Assembly: GCA_029449235.1 (NCBI GenBank)
Contig: JANATG010000001.1
Location: 1-64,000, forward strand
DNA length: 64,000 nt
Reading direction: 5' to 3'
Source: Linnemannia schmuckeri
Lineage: Eukaryota; Mortierellomycota; Mortierellomycetes; Mortierellales; Mortierellaceae
The translations under genes and the position numbers were made by a program. Under the pieces are notes generated by a model. The model was not told where the DNA came from. It worked only from the letters and a program-made list of their open reading frames with translations, and did no database searches. This document shows positions 9,967 to 19,012 of the stretch, piece after piece (the first letter of the stretch is position 1; each line of letters begins with the position of its first letter).

Positions 9967-10012
9967 CAGCAACTGGGTCCTGGACTGCACCTAGTTGCTG
10001 GGGGCATTTCCC
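9967..10012 (-). promoter_or_regulatory. Putative -1 frameshift signal, A-IV gag/pol
   Basis: On the minus strand, slippery GGGAAAT (10012-10006), a 5-nt spacer, then a hairpin (10000-9967). Its arms are CAGCAACT and AGTTGCTG, with an inner GGT/ACC extension after one A-C mismatch. The Gag TAG lies in the 5' arm. Pol is in the -1 frame. Confidence 0.82.
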
Positions 10013-11175
10013 GACTGGTCTGTTGGGAGATTGCCCACGTTAGCAATATTGTTGACGGTCTGGGCCCTGGGTGAGCGGTTGGTGTTGCGGTTTTTCCCAC
10101 AGTCCCAAGAGTAGTGTCCGGCGTTGATTCGACGGCACTTGAAGCATCCGTTGTTGTCCTGCAGATATTTCTTTTCATCGTCGGTAAGGCGGGCAAGGCG
10201 TGGTTGGGATTGTTGATTGTTGAATTGGGTTGTCATGGCGTGGACGGCAATGGTAAGGGACTGGACCGAGGCCATAAGGGCGCGGGTGGTGGGGTCGAGG
10301 CTGATGTTATCGATTTCCATTGCCATTGGGTCAAAAGCTGGGGGTGCTGGGTTTGAGCTGGTGGTTGGAGTGTGAGAGCGCATGCTATTCATAGCCTTGG
10401 CAAACATACCCTTTGTGGCTCCTTTGGGGCCAAAAGCATAGATGGTGTCAAATCCTTCAGCCTTGGAACACATATCAAAAAAGGTGTTGTTGGGGTTAGA
10501 TACCTGATCGGTCTGAAGCAGCTGTCTCAGATCGTCGGGGCAGCCTTGGAGAAAAACAACTCTGACGGTGGCTTCGAGAAACACGCGACCAGTGGGATCT
10601 TCCGCGAGCAAGATGTTCATGTAGAGGCGGATGCGGGTAAGGTACTCGGCCAGGTTGGTGGTAAGCTTGGCATTGAGAAGAAGGCCGCGAACTTGCTCGA
10701 GAAATCCATCAGGCATGTATGCCTTCTTGAACAGGGTTGTAAAGGTGGAGTACTCGCAGGTGTCGTCGATGTTAAGTGATTCCCACCAGAGGAGAGAGGT
10801 TTGGTTGAGGAGGTTGACGGCATGGATGGTGCGTTTTCTGTCGGGTACGTTCTTCATGGTAAAGTAGCGTTGCACCTCTTTCAGCCAGGCGAGGCATTTG
10901 AAGCCATCGCGAGTACCGTCGTACTTGGCGGGTTTGGAGGTTGTGTCAAGTTCAATGATGGTGGCGAGGTTGTCGTCGGTCATGATGGTGAGTTCCGATA
11001 AAAAGTCAGTGATAAAATACGTGTTAATGGGTGGAAGACAGGGTGAGGGGATGGAGGAGGTGCTAGGTGAGGTTTCTGGGGAGCTGGAGGAGTCTGGGGT
11101 TTGTGCTGGGTGTTCTGGGGGTTGTGCTGAGTGTTCTGGGGTCTTGTTGGTGGAATTGTGAACCTTTGCTACCAT
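9991..11175 (-). CDS. Family A Gag (A-IV)
   Basis: 394 residues if started at the ATG overlapping the LTR/primer-binding-site junction. A start at MTDDNLATI, about residue 66, is an alternative. It has a low-complexity Ser/Pro/Thr N-terminus, a capsid-like core, and a zinc knuckle CFKCRRINAGHYSWDC whose second Cys to His gap is 6 instead of 4 residues. Its C-terminus overlaps the frameshift site. It forms the particle shell and nucleocapsid of the element. Confidence 0.93.
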   Translation of the reverse strand: MVAKVHNSTNKTPEHSAQPPEHPAQTPDSSSSPETSPSTSSIPSPCLPPINTYFITDFLSELTIMTDDNLATIIELDTTSKPAKYDGTRDGFKCLAWLKEVQRYFTMKNVPDRKRTIHAVNLLNQTSLLWWESLNIDDTCEYSTFTTLFKKAYMPDGFLEQVRGLLLNAKLTTNLAEYLTRIRLYMNILLAEDPTGRVFLEATVRVVFLQGCPDDLRQLLQTDQVSNPNNTFFDMCSKAEGFDTIYAFGPKGATKGMFAKAMNSMRSHTPTTSSNPAPPAFDPMAMEIDNISLDPTTRALMASVQSLTIAVHAMTTQFNNQQSQPRLARLTDDEKKYLQDNNGCFKCRRINAGHYSWDCGKNRNTNRSPRAQTVNNIANVGNLPTDQSGNAPSN

Positions 11176-11272
11176 GCAACTTTTGTAAGGAGTGGAAGGA
11201 AGAGATGTCTTTGTATTTTGGTAATAGTTGTCTATTTATCTAATTAAGGTAATCGGGGGTCCAATCGTTGCA
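11175..11272 (-). repeat. 5' LTR of A-IV
   Basis: 98-bp LTR that appears identical to 6032-6129. The primer-binding site TGGTAGCAAAGG lies just inside it on the minus strand at 11163-11174. Confidence 0.95.
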
Positions 11273-11277
11273 CCCCA

Positions 11278-14253
11278 CGACCACCTCCCTCTCTCCCTCC
11301 CGACATCCATACTATTGTTCACGACGAATTCCCGGACGTCTTTCCCACCGCCCTTCCCTCTGGTCTCCCTCCGGACCGTGGAGATGCTATGCGCATTGAA
11401 ACGGACCCTACTGCCGATCCACCTTTCAAACCTGTTATTCGACTTTCCATTGCCGAGTTGGACGAACTCAAAAAGCAACTCGACGATCTACTTGCCAAGA
11501 AACTGATCAAACCTAGTACCTCCCCCTATGGTGCTCCGGTCCTCTTTGTCAAAAAGGCTGACGGTTCTCTTCGTATGTGTGTGGACTACCGTGGCCTCAA
11601 CCGTATCACCAGAAAGAACCGCCACCCTCTGCCCAGGATTGACGAATTGATCGACCGCTTTCGTGGGGCCCAGTATTTCACCAAGTTGGACTTGATCTCA
11701 GGGTACCACCAGCAGCGTATCTATGAACCTCATACTCACAAGACCGCCTTTCGCTGCAGGTACGGTCACTTTGAGTTCAATGTCGTCCCTTTTGGCCTCA
11801 CAAATGCACCCGCGTCATTCTCCAATATGATGCTCAAGGTCCTCGATCCGGTTCTCGACAAGTGGGTAGTTGTCTATTTAGACGATATCCTGATTTATTC
11901 AAAGACTAAGGCCGAACACCTCCGTCATATCCGCAGTGTCCTCACCCTCCTCCGCAAGCATGGTCTCTATGTGAAATTGAGCAAGTGCTCCTTTATGCAA
12001 GAAGAAACCGAGTTCCTGGGTCATGTCATCTCCAAGAATGGTCTCCACACCAACGCTGGTCTTGTTCGCGCCATCCGCGAGTGGCCTTGCCCAAGAAAGC
12101 AAAAGGACGTTCAGCAGTTCATTGGGTTGGCACAATTTTATCAACAGTATATAAAAAACTTTGCTGACATCGCCCTTCCTCTTACATCGCTACTAGGTGA
12201 AGGTCGACAGTTCGTCTGGGATGACACCACCGAGTCCGCTTTTCTTGCGCTCAAGAATGCCATCAGCACCGCCCCGGTCTTGCGCATCTTTGATCCAAAC
12301 CTACGTTCGACCGTTGAGACCGATGCCTCTGGCTTTGCTGTTGGCGCGGTGCTCTTCCAGACGGACAGCAATGGCGTATCTCGTCCGGTCGCCTTCACCT
12401 CACGAAAGTTGAACTCAGCTGAGAAAAATTACCCAACCCATGAACAAGAGCTACTTGCTGTCGTCCACGCCCTGAAGACTTGGAGATACTACTTGGACGG
12501 GTCCCATTTTATTGTATATACAGACCATGACACCCTTAGACACTTCCCCACCCAACCAAAACTGACCCGGCGACAAGCAAGGTGGATGGAACTGTTACAG
12601 GAATATGACTTTGACTTCAAGTTCAAGCGAGGTGTTGATAATGTCGTTCCTGATGCCCTCTCTCGGCGACCGGATTATCAAGACCCGCCACCGGCACCCA
12701 TGTCGATCAATGCCCTTGACCTTCAGTCCGACTCAGGTTTGAGGCAGCGCCTGATAGATGGATATCAAGAGGATGCTCGCCTTGCTTCCATCTATCAAAG
12801 CTGCCTCGGAGGGAAGTCACCAGCATCTTATTTTTTGCACAATGGGTTGCTTTATGTTAAACGACGTAGTGACTCGTTGCTTTGTATACCAAAGTCCTCT
12901 GACCTGCGTTCTCTCCTCCTTCATGACGTACACGACGCTGCAATAGCGGGCCATTTAGGTTTTGACAAAACCTACGCCGCCTTGCGTCGTTTTGCCTTCT
13001 GGCCTCGGATGTCTGTTGATACCCGTCAATATATTGAGTCCTGCTCAAGCTGTCAACGCAACAAGGCGGTACGACGTCTTCCTGCTGGACTACTCCGCCC
13101 CCTAGAGATCCCCGAGCAACGCTGGAACACTGTGTCGATGGACTTTGTTGTCAAACTTCCTATGACAGCTCGCAAGTTTGACGCCATCACCGTTTTTGTG
13201 GACAAGCTGTCCAAGCAAGTTCACTTTGCACCAAGTCGAACCACGGATACTGCTGTTGAGGTTGCCAACTGTTTTTTCAGCAACGTCTTCCGTCTACATG
13301 GAATGCCTAGCACCATCGTCTCGGATCGGGATACCAAATTCACCAGCACCTTCTGGCGTCGTCTACAGGAGCGTCTAGGCACCAAGCTTGCCATGTCCTC
13401 GTCCTTCCACCCCCAGACTGATGGCCAATCCGAGAGAGCGATTCAGACTCTAAAGACAATGCTGCGCGGCTTAGTCAATCATAAGCAAGACGACTGGGAC
13501 CTGTATCTGTCGGCGGCCGAATTTGCATACAACAACGCAGTTCACTCCTCCACTGGTGTCTCACCCTTCTTTTTGAACCACGGATTTCATCCTCGAGTAC
13601 CTGCCTCCCTCCTCGCTCCCGTCACCCCGTCCTCCTCATCCTCCTCATCCTCACTGGACTTTGACTCCTTTATCTCCGCACAACAGTCTGCCCTTACGAT
13701 TGCTCGCGAGAGCCTTCTTGAGGCTCAAGCTCAACAGATCAAGCACGCCGATGCTCATCGACGACCTCACTCCTATAAAGTTGGCGATCAAGTTTTACTC
13801 AGCACCGAGCACATCACCACGGCCTACGATTCCACCCGCCCTGCTGCTTCCCTTCAAGCTCGCTTTTTTGGCCCTTTCACGCTTCTTCAGCAACGCTCAC
13901 CAGTTTCCTTTCAGGTCGAGCTCCCACCCACCATGCGCATTCATGATGTCTTTCACGTCGACCGATTCAAGCCCTATATTCCATCACCAGAATCTCTCGG
14001 TCGACGCTCCCTGCCACCTCCTGAGCCCGAGGTTGTTAATGGCGAAGTCGAGTACGAGGTTGAGGCCATCTTAGCACACAGATCAAGACGAAGAAGGACG
14101 GAGTTCCTTGTCAAGTGGGCGGGTTATGACGCGGCCAAAGACTCTACCTGGGAGCCACTCAAGGCTTTAACCAACTCACCCATTATTCTCCACAAGTACT
14201 GCCAGGAACATGGGCTTCTTTTTTTATTAGGGGAAGGTGTAACAGGATCGTAG
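11278..14253 (+). pseudogene. B1 pol, 3' part (RT, RNase H, integrase, chromodomain)
   Basis: Continues the frame cut at 6031. It carries reverse transcriptase (YLDD), RNase H (ETDASG, YTDHD), integrase (zinc region, MDFVVKLP, SDRDTKF, GQSERAIQ) and a chromodomain (EYEVEAILAHRS... WAGYDAAKDSTWEP). The final residues and the TAG at 14251-14253 fall inside the 3' LTR, and the purine-rich AGGGGAAGG tract just before the LTR is coding. Separated from its protease and Gag by A-IV, it cannot make a normal Gag-Pol. Confidence 0.88.
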
Positions 14254-14498
14254 ATTGCCTCCTGCTTTTGGCAGCCTTGTTCCTTAATTACCTTATTAAT
14301 ATCTTGTGTGTCTGTCTTACACATATTACCCCTGCTTAGTATTGCTTCGCCCTCATTCCCCATAGACATATAAATACCCTTTCCCTTCTGTACAATAAAC
14401 CTCATTCCTTCTTGCCCTTTCCTCTTGTCCCTACATCCCCTTGTCTCTTTCCCTTGTTATTACCCTTGCCTCTTGTCCCTTGCTCTGCTCCTATTACA
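14238..14498 (+). repeat. 3' LTR of B1
   Basis: 261-bp family B LTR, TGTAACAGG...ATTACA, followed by the GTCAA duplication. It also forms the left edge of the 1663-bp tandem duplication. Confidence 0.95.
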
Positions 14499-15900
14499 GT
14501 CAACAATATTGCTAACGTGGGCAATCTCCCAACAGACCAGTCGGGAAATGCCCCCAGCAACTAGGTGCAGTCCAGGACCCAGTTGCTGAAATCCCCTCTC
14601 TTTGCCCCAGTGGTGAAGGGAGTGATCACACCCCAGAGTTAAGTAGAAAAGAAAAAAATGAAATAAAGTTGCCAGATCGCTCAGTTAATAAGATTAGCAA
14701 CCAAACTCAGATTACAAACTCAAATCGTGATACTCACTCCCCCCCCACTCTGGCATCTTCACTGGACCAGACCTCAACGTTTGACTCGTCCCACCTTGTG
14801 TCTAGAACCTCAGATGGACCAGACCTGGACCTGGATACCCCTGTTGTGTCGACCGCACCGCCTACAAAGCGACAGTTGAGAAGACGGAGACAAAAGCAAT
14901 TGCGTCTCTGTTCATTTTCTATCGCTGAGGCTGAGCGTCAATTGCTCACTTTTAACTGCCTTGTCAGTGGCTTCCCGGCTCGCGTGCTGATCGATGGCGG
15001 TGCTGAAGGTAATGTAATCAGCACATCCTTTCAAAAGAAAAACAACTTGCCTCGAACCATCATCAACCCCATCCCTGTTCTTCTCCCCGACGGCTCATCC
15101 TCTATTACCAACCATACGGTCAACATCACCATCGAACGCAAAGGATACACTGACAACCTCAACCCAATCCTGTACCCACTCAAAAAATACGACCTTATCC
15201 TGGGCAAACCATGGCTTACTCACATCAACCCACAAATCAACTGGCGCACCAATGCTCTCCACTTCAACCACAACAACACAGCCATCGAGTGGGACTGTAC
15301 TGGATTCAAATCAAATAATATTCAAACCCGCACCGGTGGCCGCCTCCTTACCCACCTACACTTTCACACCATGGCCACCCTCCCCGGCTCCGACGTATTC
15401 TTGGCACTGGTCAAATCTTCCAAGGATCTGCAGAAGGACAAGGACAACAAAGACAAGGACGCATCAGCACTACCCAAACGCCCAGCTATGACGCCTGAGA
15501 TCAGAGCCATCGTTGAAGACGAGTTTAAGGATGTGTTCCCCGATACACTCCCGAGCGGCCTTCCACCAGACCGAGGCGATGCCATGAAAATTGAGACAGA
15601 CCCAACAGCCGATCCACCCTTCAAACCAGTCATTCGCCTCTCAATCGCAGAACTCGACGAACTCAGGAAGCAACTTGACGATCTACTTGCGAAAAAATTC
15701 ATCAAGCCCAGCACATCACCCTATGGCGCCCCAGTACTCTTTGTTCGGAAAAAGGATGGCACCCTGCGTATGTGTGTGGACTACCGCGGTCTGAACAGGA
15801 TTACCAGGAAGAACAGACACCCTCTACCCAGAATTGACGAACTCATCGATCGTTTTCGTGGCGCCCGCTATTTTACCAAACTGGATCTACTCTCGGGATA
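14499..15900 (+). pseudogene. A-I gag end and pol start, duplicate copy 1
   Basis: Contains the Gag C-terminus (stop 14562-14564), the family A frameshift signal (slippery 14543-14549), protease and the first part of RT to LDLLSGY. The frame then runs into the family B LTR and stops at once. It is not a gene in its own right. Confidence 0.9.
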
Positions 15901-16161
15901 TGTAACAGGATCGTAGATTGCCTCCTGCTTTTGGCAGCCTTGTTCCTTAATTACCTTATTAATATCTTGTGTGTCTGTCTTACACATATTACCCCTGCTT
16001 AGTATTGCTTCGCCCTCATTCCCCATAGACATATAAATACCCTTTCCCTTCTGTACAATAAACCTCATTCCTTCTTGCCCTTTCCTCTTGTCCCTACATC
16101 CCCTTGTCTCTTTCCCTTGTTATTACCCTTGCCTCTTGTCCCTTGCTCTGCTCCTATTACA
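15901..16161 (+). repeat. Chimeric family B LTR with mismatched flanks
   Basis: A complete 261-bp LTR. Its left flank is GGATA (B2's target site) and its right flank GTCAA (B1's target site). A solo LTR from a single insertion would have matching flanks, so this is the crossover LTR of the tandem duplication. Confidence 0.95.
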
Positions 16162-17563
16162 GTCAACAATATTGCTAACGTGGGCAATCTCCCAACAGAC
16201 CAGTCGGGAAATGCCCCCAGCAACTAGGTGCAGTCCAGGACCCAGTTGCTGAAATCCCCTCTCTTTGCCCCAGTGGTGAAGGGAGTGATCACACCCCAGA
16301 GTTAAGTAGAAAAGAAAAAAATGAAATAAAGTTGCCAGATCGCTCAGTTAATAAGATTAGCAACCAAACTCAGATTACAAACTCAAATCGTGATACTCAC
16401 TCCCCCCCCACTCTGGCATCTTCACTGGACCAGACCTCAACGTTTGACTCGTCCCACCTTGTGTCTAGAACCTCAGATGGACCAGACCTGGACCTGGATA
16501 CCCCTGTTGTGTCGACCGCACCGCCTACAAAGCGACAGTTGAGAAGACGGAGACAAAAGCAATTGCGTCTCTGTTCATTTTCTATCGCTGAGGCTGAGCG
16601 TCAATTGCTCACTTTTAACTGCCTTGTCAGTGGCTTCCCGGCTCGCGTGCTGATCGATGGCGGTGCTGAAGGTAATGTAATCAGCACATCCTTTCAAAAG
16701 AAAAACAACTTGCCTCGAACCATCATCAACCCCATCCCTGTTCTTCTCCCCGACGGCTCATCCTCTATTACCAACCATACGGTCAACATCACCATCGAAC
16801 GCAAAGGATACACTGACAACCTCAACCCAATCCTGTACCCACTCAAAAAATACGACCTTATCCTGGGCAAACCATGGCTTACTCACATCAACCCACAAAT
16901 CAACTGGCGCACCAATGCTCTCCACTTCAACCACAACAACACAGCCATCGAGTGGGACTGTACTGGATTCAAATCAAATAATATTCAAACCCGCACCGGT
17001 GGCCGCCTCCTTACCCACCTACACTTTCACACCATGGCCACCCTCCCCGGCTCCGACGTATTCTTGGCACTGGTCAAATCTTCCAAGGATCTGCAGAAGG
17101 ACAAGGACAACAAAGACAAGGACGCATCAGCACTACCCAAACGCCCAGCTATGACGCCTGAGATCAGAGCCATCGTTGAAGACGAGTTTAAGGATGTGTT
17201 CCCCGATACACTCCCGAGCGGCCTTCCACCAGACCGAGGCGATGCCATGAAAATTGAGACAGACCCAACAGCCGATCCACCCTTCAAACCAGTCATTCGC
17301 CTCTCAATCGCAGAACTCGACGAACTCAGGAAGCAACTTGACGATCTACTTGCGAAAAAATTCATCAAGCCCAGCACATCACCCTATGGCGCCCCAGTAC
17401 TCTTTGTTCGGAAAAAGGATGGCACCCTGCGTATGTGTGTGGACTACCGCGGTCTGAACAGGATTACCAGGAAGAACAGACACCCTCTACCCAGAATTGA
17501 CGAACTCATCGATCGTTTTCGTGGCGCCCGCTATTTTACCAAACTGGATCTACTCTTGGGATA
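16162..17563 (+). pseudogene. A-I gag end and pol start, duplicate copy 2
   Basis: Second copy of the 1402-bp A-I segment, with the slippery site at 16206-16212. It ends at GGATA (17559-17563), where B2 is inserted. The uninterrupted continuation resumes at 23303 (GYHQQRIYEPH). Confidence 0.9.
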
Positions 17564-17824
17564 TGTAACAGGATCGTAGATTGCCTCCTGCTTTTGGCAG
17601 CCTTGTTCCTTAATTACCTTATTAATATCTTGTGTGTCTGTCTTACACATATTACCCCTGCTTAGTATTGCTTCGCCCTCATTCCCCATAGACATATAAA
17701 TACCCTTTCCCTTCTGTACAATAAACCTCATTCCTTCTTGCCCTTTCCTCTTGTCCCTACATCCCCTTGTCTCTTTCCCTTGTTATTACCCTTGCCTCTT
17801 GTCCCTTGCTCTGCTCCTATTACA
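17564..17824 (+). repeat. 5' LTR of B2
   Basis: 261-bp LTR with TGTAAC/ATTACA ends and internal TATA-like ATATAAATA. It participated in the inferred unequal exchange with the B1 3' LTR. Confidence 0.95.
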
Positions 17825-17971
17825 TGGTAGCAAAGATAACTTCAATCCCCCCTCTGCTGTATTCTTGCCCTTTTCTTGTTTTTTCTTCTTTCTAGCACAC
17901 TTTCTTCCCCTTCTTGACTCCACTTTTAAAGTTTGATTTTTTTATTTTTTCCCTCCCCCCAACTCCACCTT

Positions 17972-18988
17972 ATGTCGGATACACTTGACTCCCTTTTTGA
18001 AGGCATCTCAGTCGAAAGACAAATTGCTATTCGTCAATTCTTTGAGGCCATGCCAGTTGCTACGCCCACCCCCGCACCAGCGTCTGCCCCAGTCGAACCC
18101 ACCGAACGAGAGCTTGAGGCGGACCGCCGTGATCTTGCCCGCACCCTGGCCCAAGTCCTCAAGCCCCAGCGACCCGCTCCCTACTCTGGCGCGATTGATG
18201 CTGATGCATGCATCAACTTCATTGACAACCAAAAGGAGTATTATACAGTTGTTAAATTGGGCTTGGCTGAATGGGTTCAGTATACCGCCCTCAACCTAAT
18301 TGATGATGCCAAATCATGGTGGCGCTCCTCTGGCCTGACTATCCACACTCCCTGGAACGACTTCGAGACCGATTTTCTCACTTTCCACACTCCTCCCAAT
18401 GCCGTCGCTGCTGCCCGTGAGGCTCTTGAGTCACTCCAACAGGGTAAACGATCGGTTGCTCTTTACACTCATGAATTTCGTCGTCTGCTCCGCCGTGTTC
18501 CTACCCTCGACAAAGGTACCGCTCTACATTGGTATATCAAGGGTCTTGAGCGTGACACCAGCAAAGAGGTCAAGCTGCGACAGTGTGCCACCTTGGAATC
18601 TGCCATCACCCAAGCCAGCTTAATTCACTCGATCCTCTATCCTAACGGCCCCACCATTGCGCCCAAGCACGATACTAATGCTATGGATATCGACAATCTC
18701 CATGTTGCCATCAACAACCTTACCACTCAAGTCAACTATTTGTCTCGCAACAACGGCAACACCAACAACGCCCCTCGCCCTCCCAAACTCACCCCTGAAG
18801 ACAAAGCTTATCTTATCGCCAAGAAGGGGTGCTTCCGCTGTCGTAAGATCGGCCATATGGCAAGCCAGTGTCGTACCTTCCCAAGCACACAGCAGCCTCG
18901 CCAGTTCAACAACGTCGAGGTCACCGCCACCCCTGCTCCCGCCCAGGCTTCTTCCCAGACTCAGTCGGGAAAAGCCAACAGCAACTAG
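17972..18988 (+). CDS. Gag of B2
   Basis: 338-residue family B Gag, same as B1 at the protein level as far as I compared. It has a capsid core followed by a canonical CX2CX4HX4C knuckle. The start at 17972 was chosen because the earlier in-frame ATG (17933) is in an untranslated-looking T/C-rich leader. The stop at 18986-18988 is in the frameshift hairpin. Confidence 0.93.
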   Translation: MSDTLDSLFEGISVERQIAIRQFFEAMPVATPTPAPASAPVEPTERELEADRRDLARTLAQVLKPQRPAPYSGAIDADACINFIDNQKEYYTVVKLGLAEWVQYTALNLIDDAKSWWRSSGLTIHTPWNDFETDFLTFHTPPNAVAAAREALESLQQGKRSVALYTHEFRRLLRRVPTLDKGTALHWYIKGLERDTSKEVKLRQCATLESAITQASLIHSILYPNGPTIAPKHDTNAMDIDNLHVAINNLTTQVNYLSRNNGNTNNAPRPPKLTPEDKAYLIAKKGCFRCRKIGHMASQCRTFPSTQQPRQFNNVEVTATPAPAQASSQTQSGKANSN

Positions 18989-19012
18989 AAAAAGTCCAGG
19001 TTCTAGTTGCTG
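18967..19012 (+). promoter_or_regulatory. Putative -1 frameshift signal, B2 gag/pol
   Basis: GGGAAAA at 18967-18973, a 5-nt spacer, and a 12-bp perfect hairpin at 18979-19012. The -1 frame reads GKSQQQLEKVQ and stays open into protease. Confidence 0.85.

Larger units (their letters stand above)
6032..11272 (-). mobile_element. A-IV: complete family A chromovirus inside B1
   Basis: 5241-bp minus-strand element with LTRs at 6032-6129 and 11175-11272 that look identical. The target duplication CCCCA is at 6027-6031 and 11273-11277; deleting the element and one copy restores the B2-like sequence of B1. Gag and Pol are both uninterrupted. By eye it appears identical to A-V at 35072-40312, including private variants, so one is probably a very recent copy of the other or of a common source. 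It is a plausible active element. Confidence 0.96.
3519..14498 (+). mobile_element. B1: family B Ty3/Gypsy chromovirus, interrupted by A-IV
   Basis: Full-length family B element of 5734 bp once A-IV and one of its duplication copies are removed. LTRs are at 3519-3779 and 14238-14498. The target duplication is GTCAA at 3514-3518 and 14499-14503, inside A-I gag. A-IV (6032-11272) sits within its pol between the protease and reverse transcriptase. Apart from that insertion its frames look open, including the position where B2 has a stop. Confidence 0.95.
14238..17563 (+). repeat. 1663-bp tandem duplication (LTR plus A-I gag/pol segment)
   Basis: 14238-15900 and 15901-17563 are two head-to-tail copies, each a family B LTR followed by 1402 bp of A-I (gag end, frameshift site, protease, start of RT). 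They look identical except for TCG at about 15893 versus TTG at about 17556. The structure is what unequal recombination between the B1 3' LTR and the B2 5' LTR would produce. Confidence 0.95.

Noticed and set aside
14669..15916. A 415-codon frame ending ...LSGYVTGS, and its twin at 16332-17579
   Set aside because: They are the A-I protease/RT segment running into an inserted family B LTR. The ends come from LTR sequence, and the start is a TTG downstream of the frameshift site.
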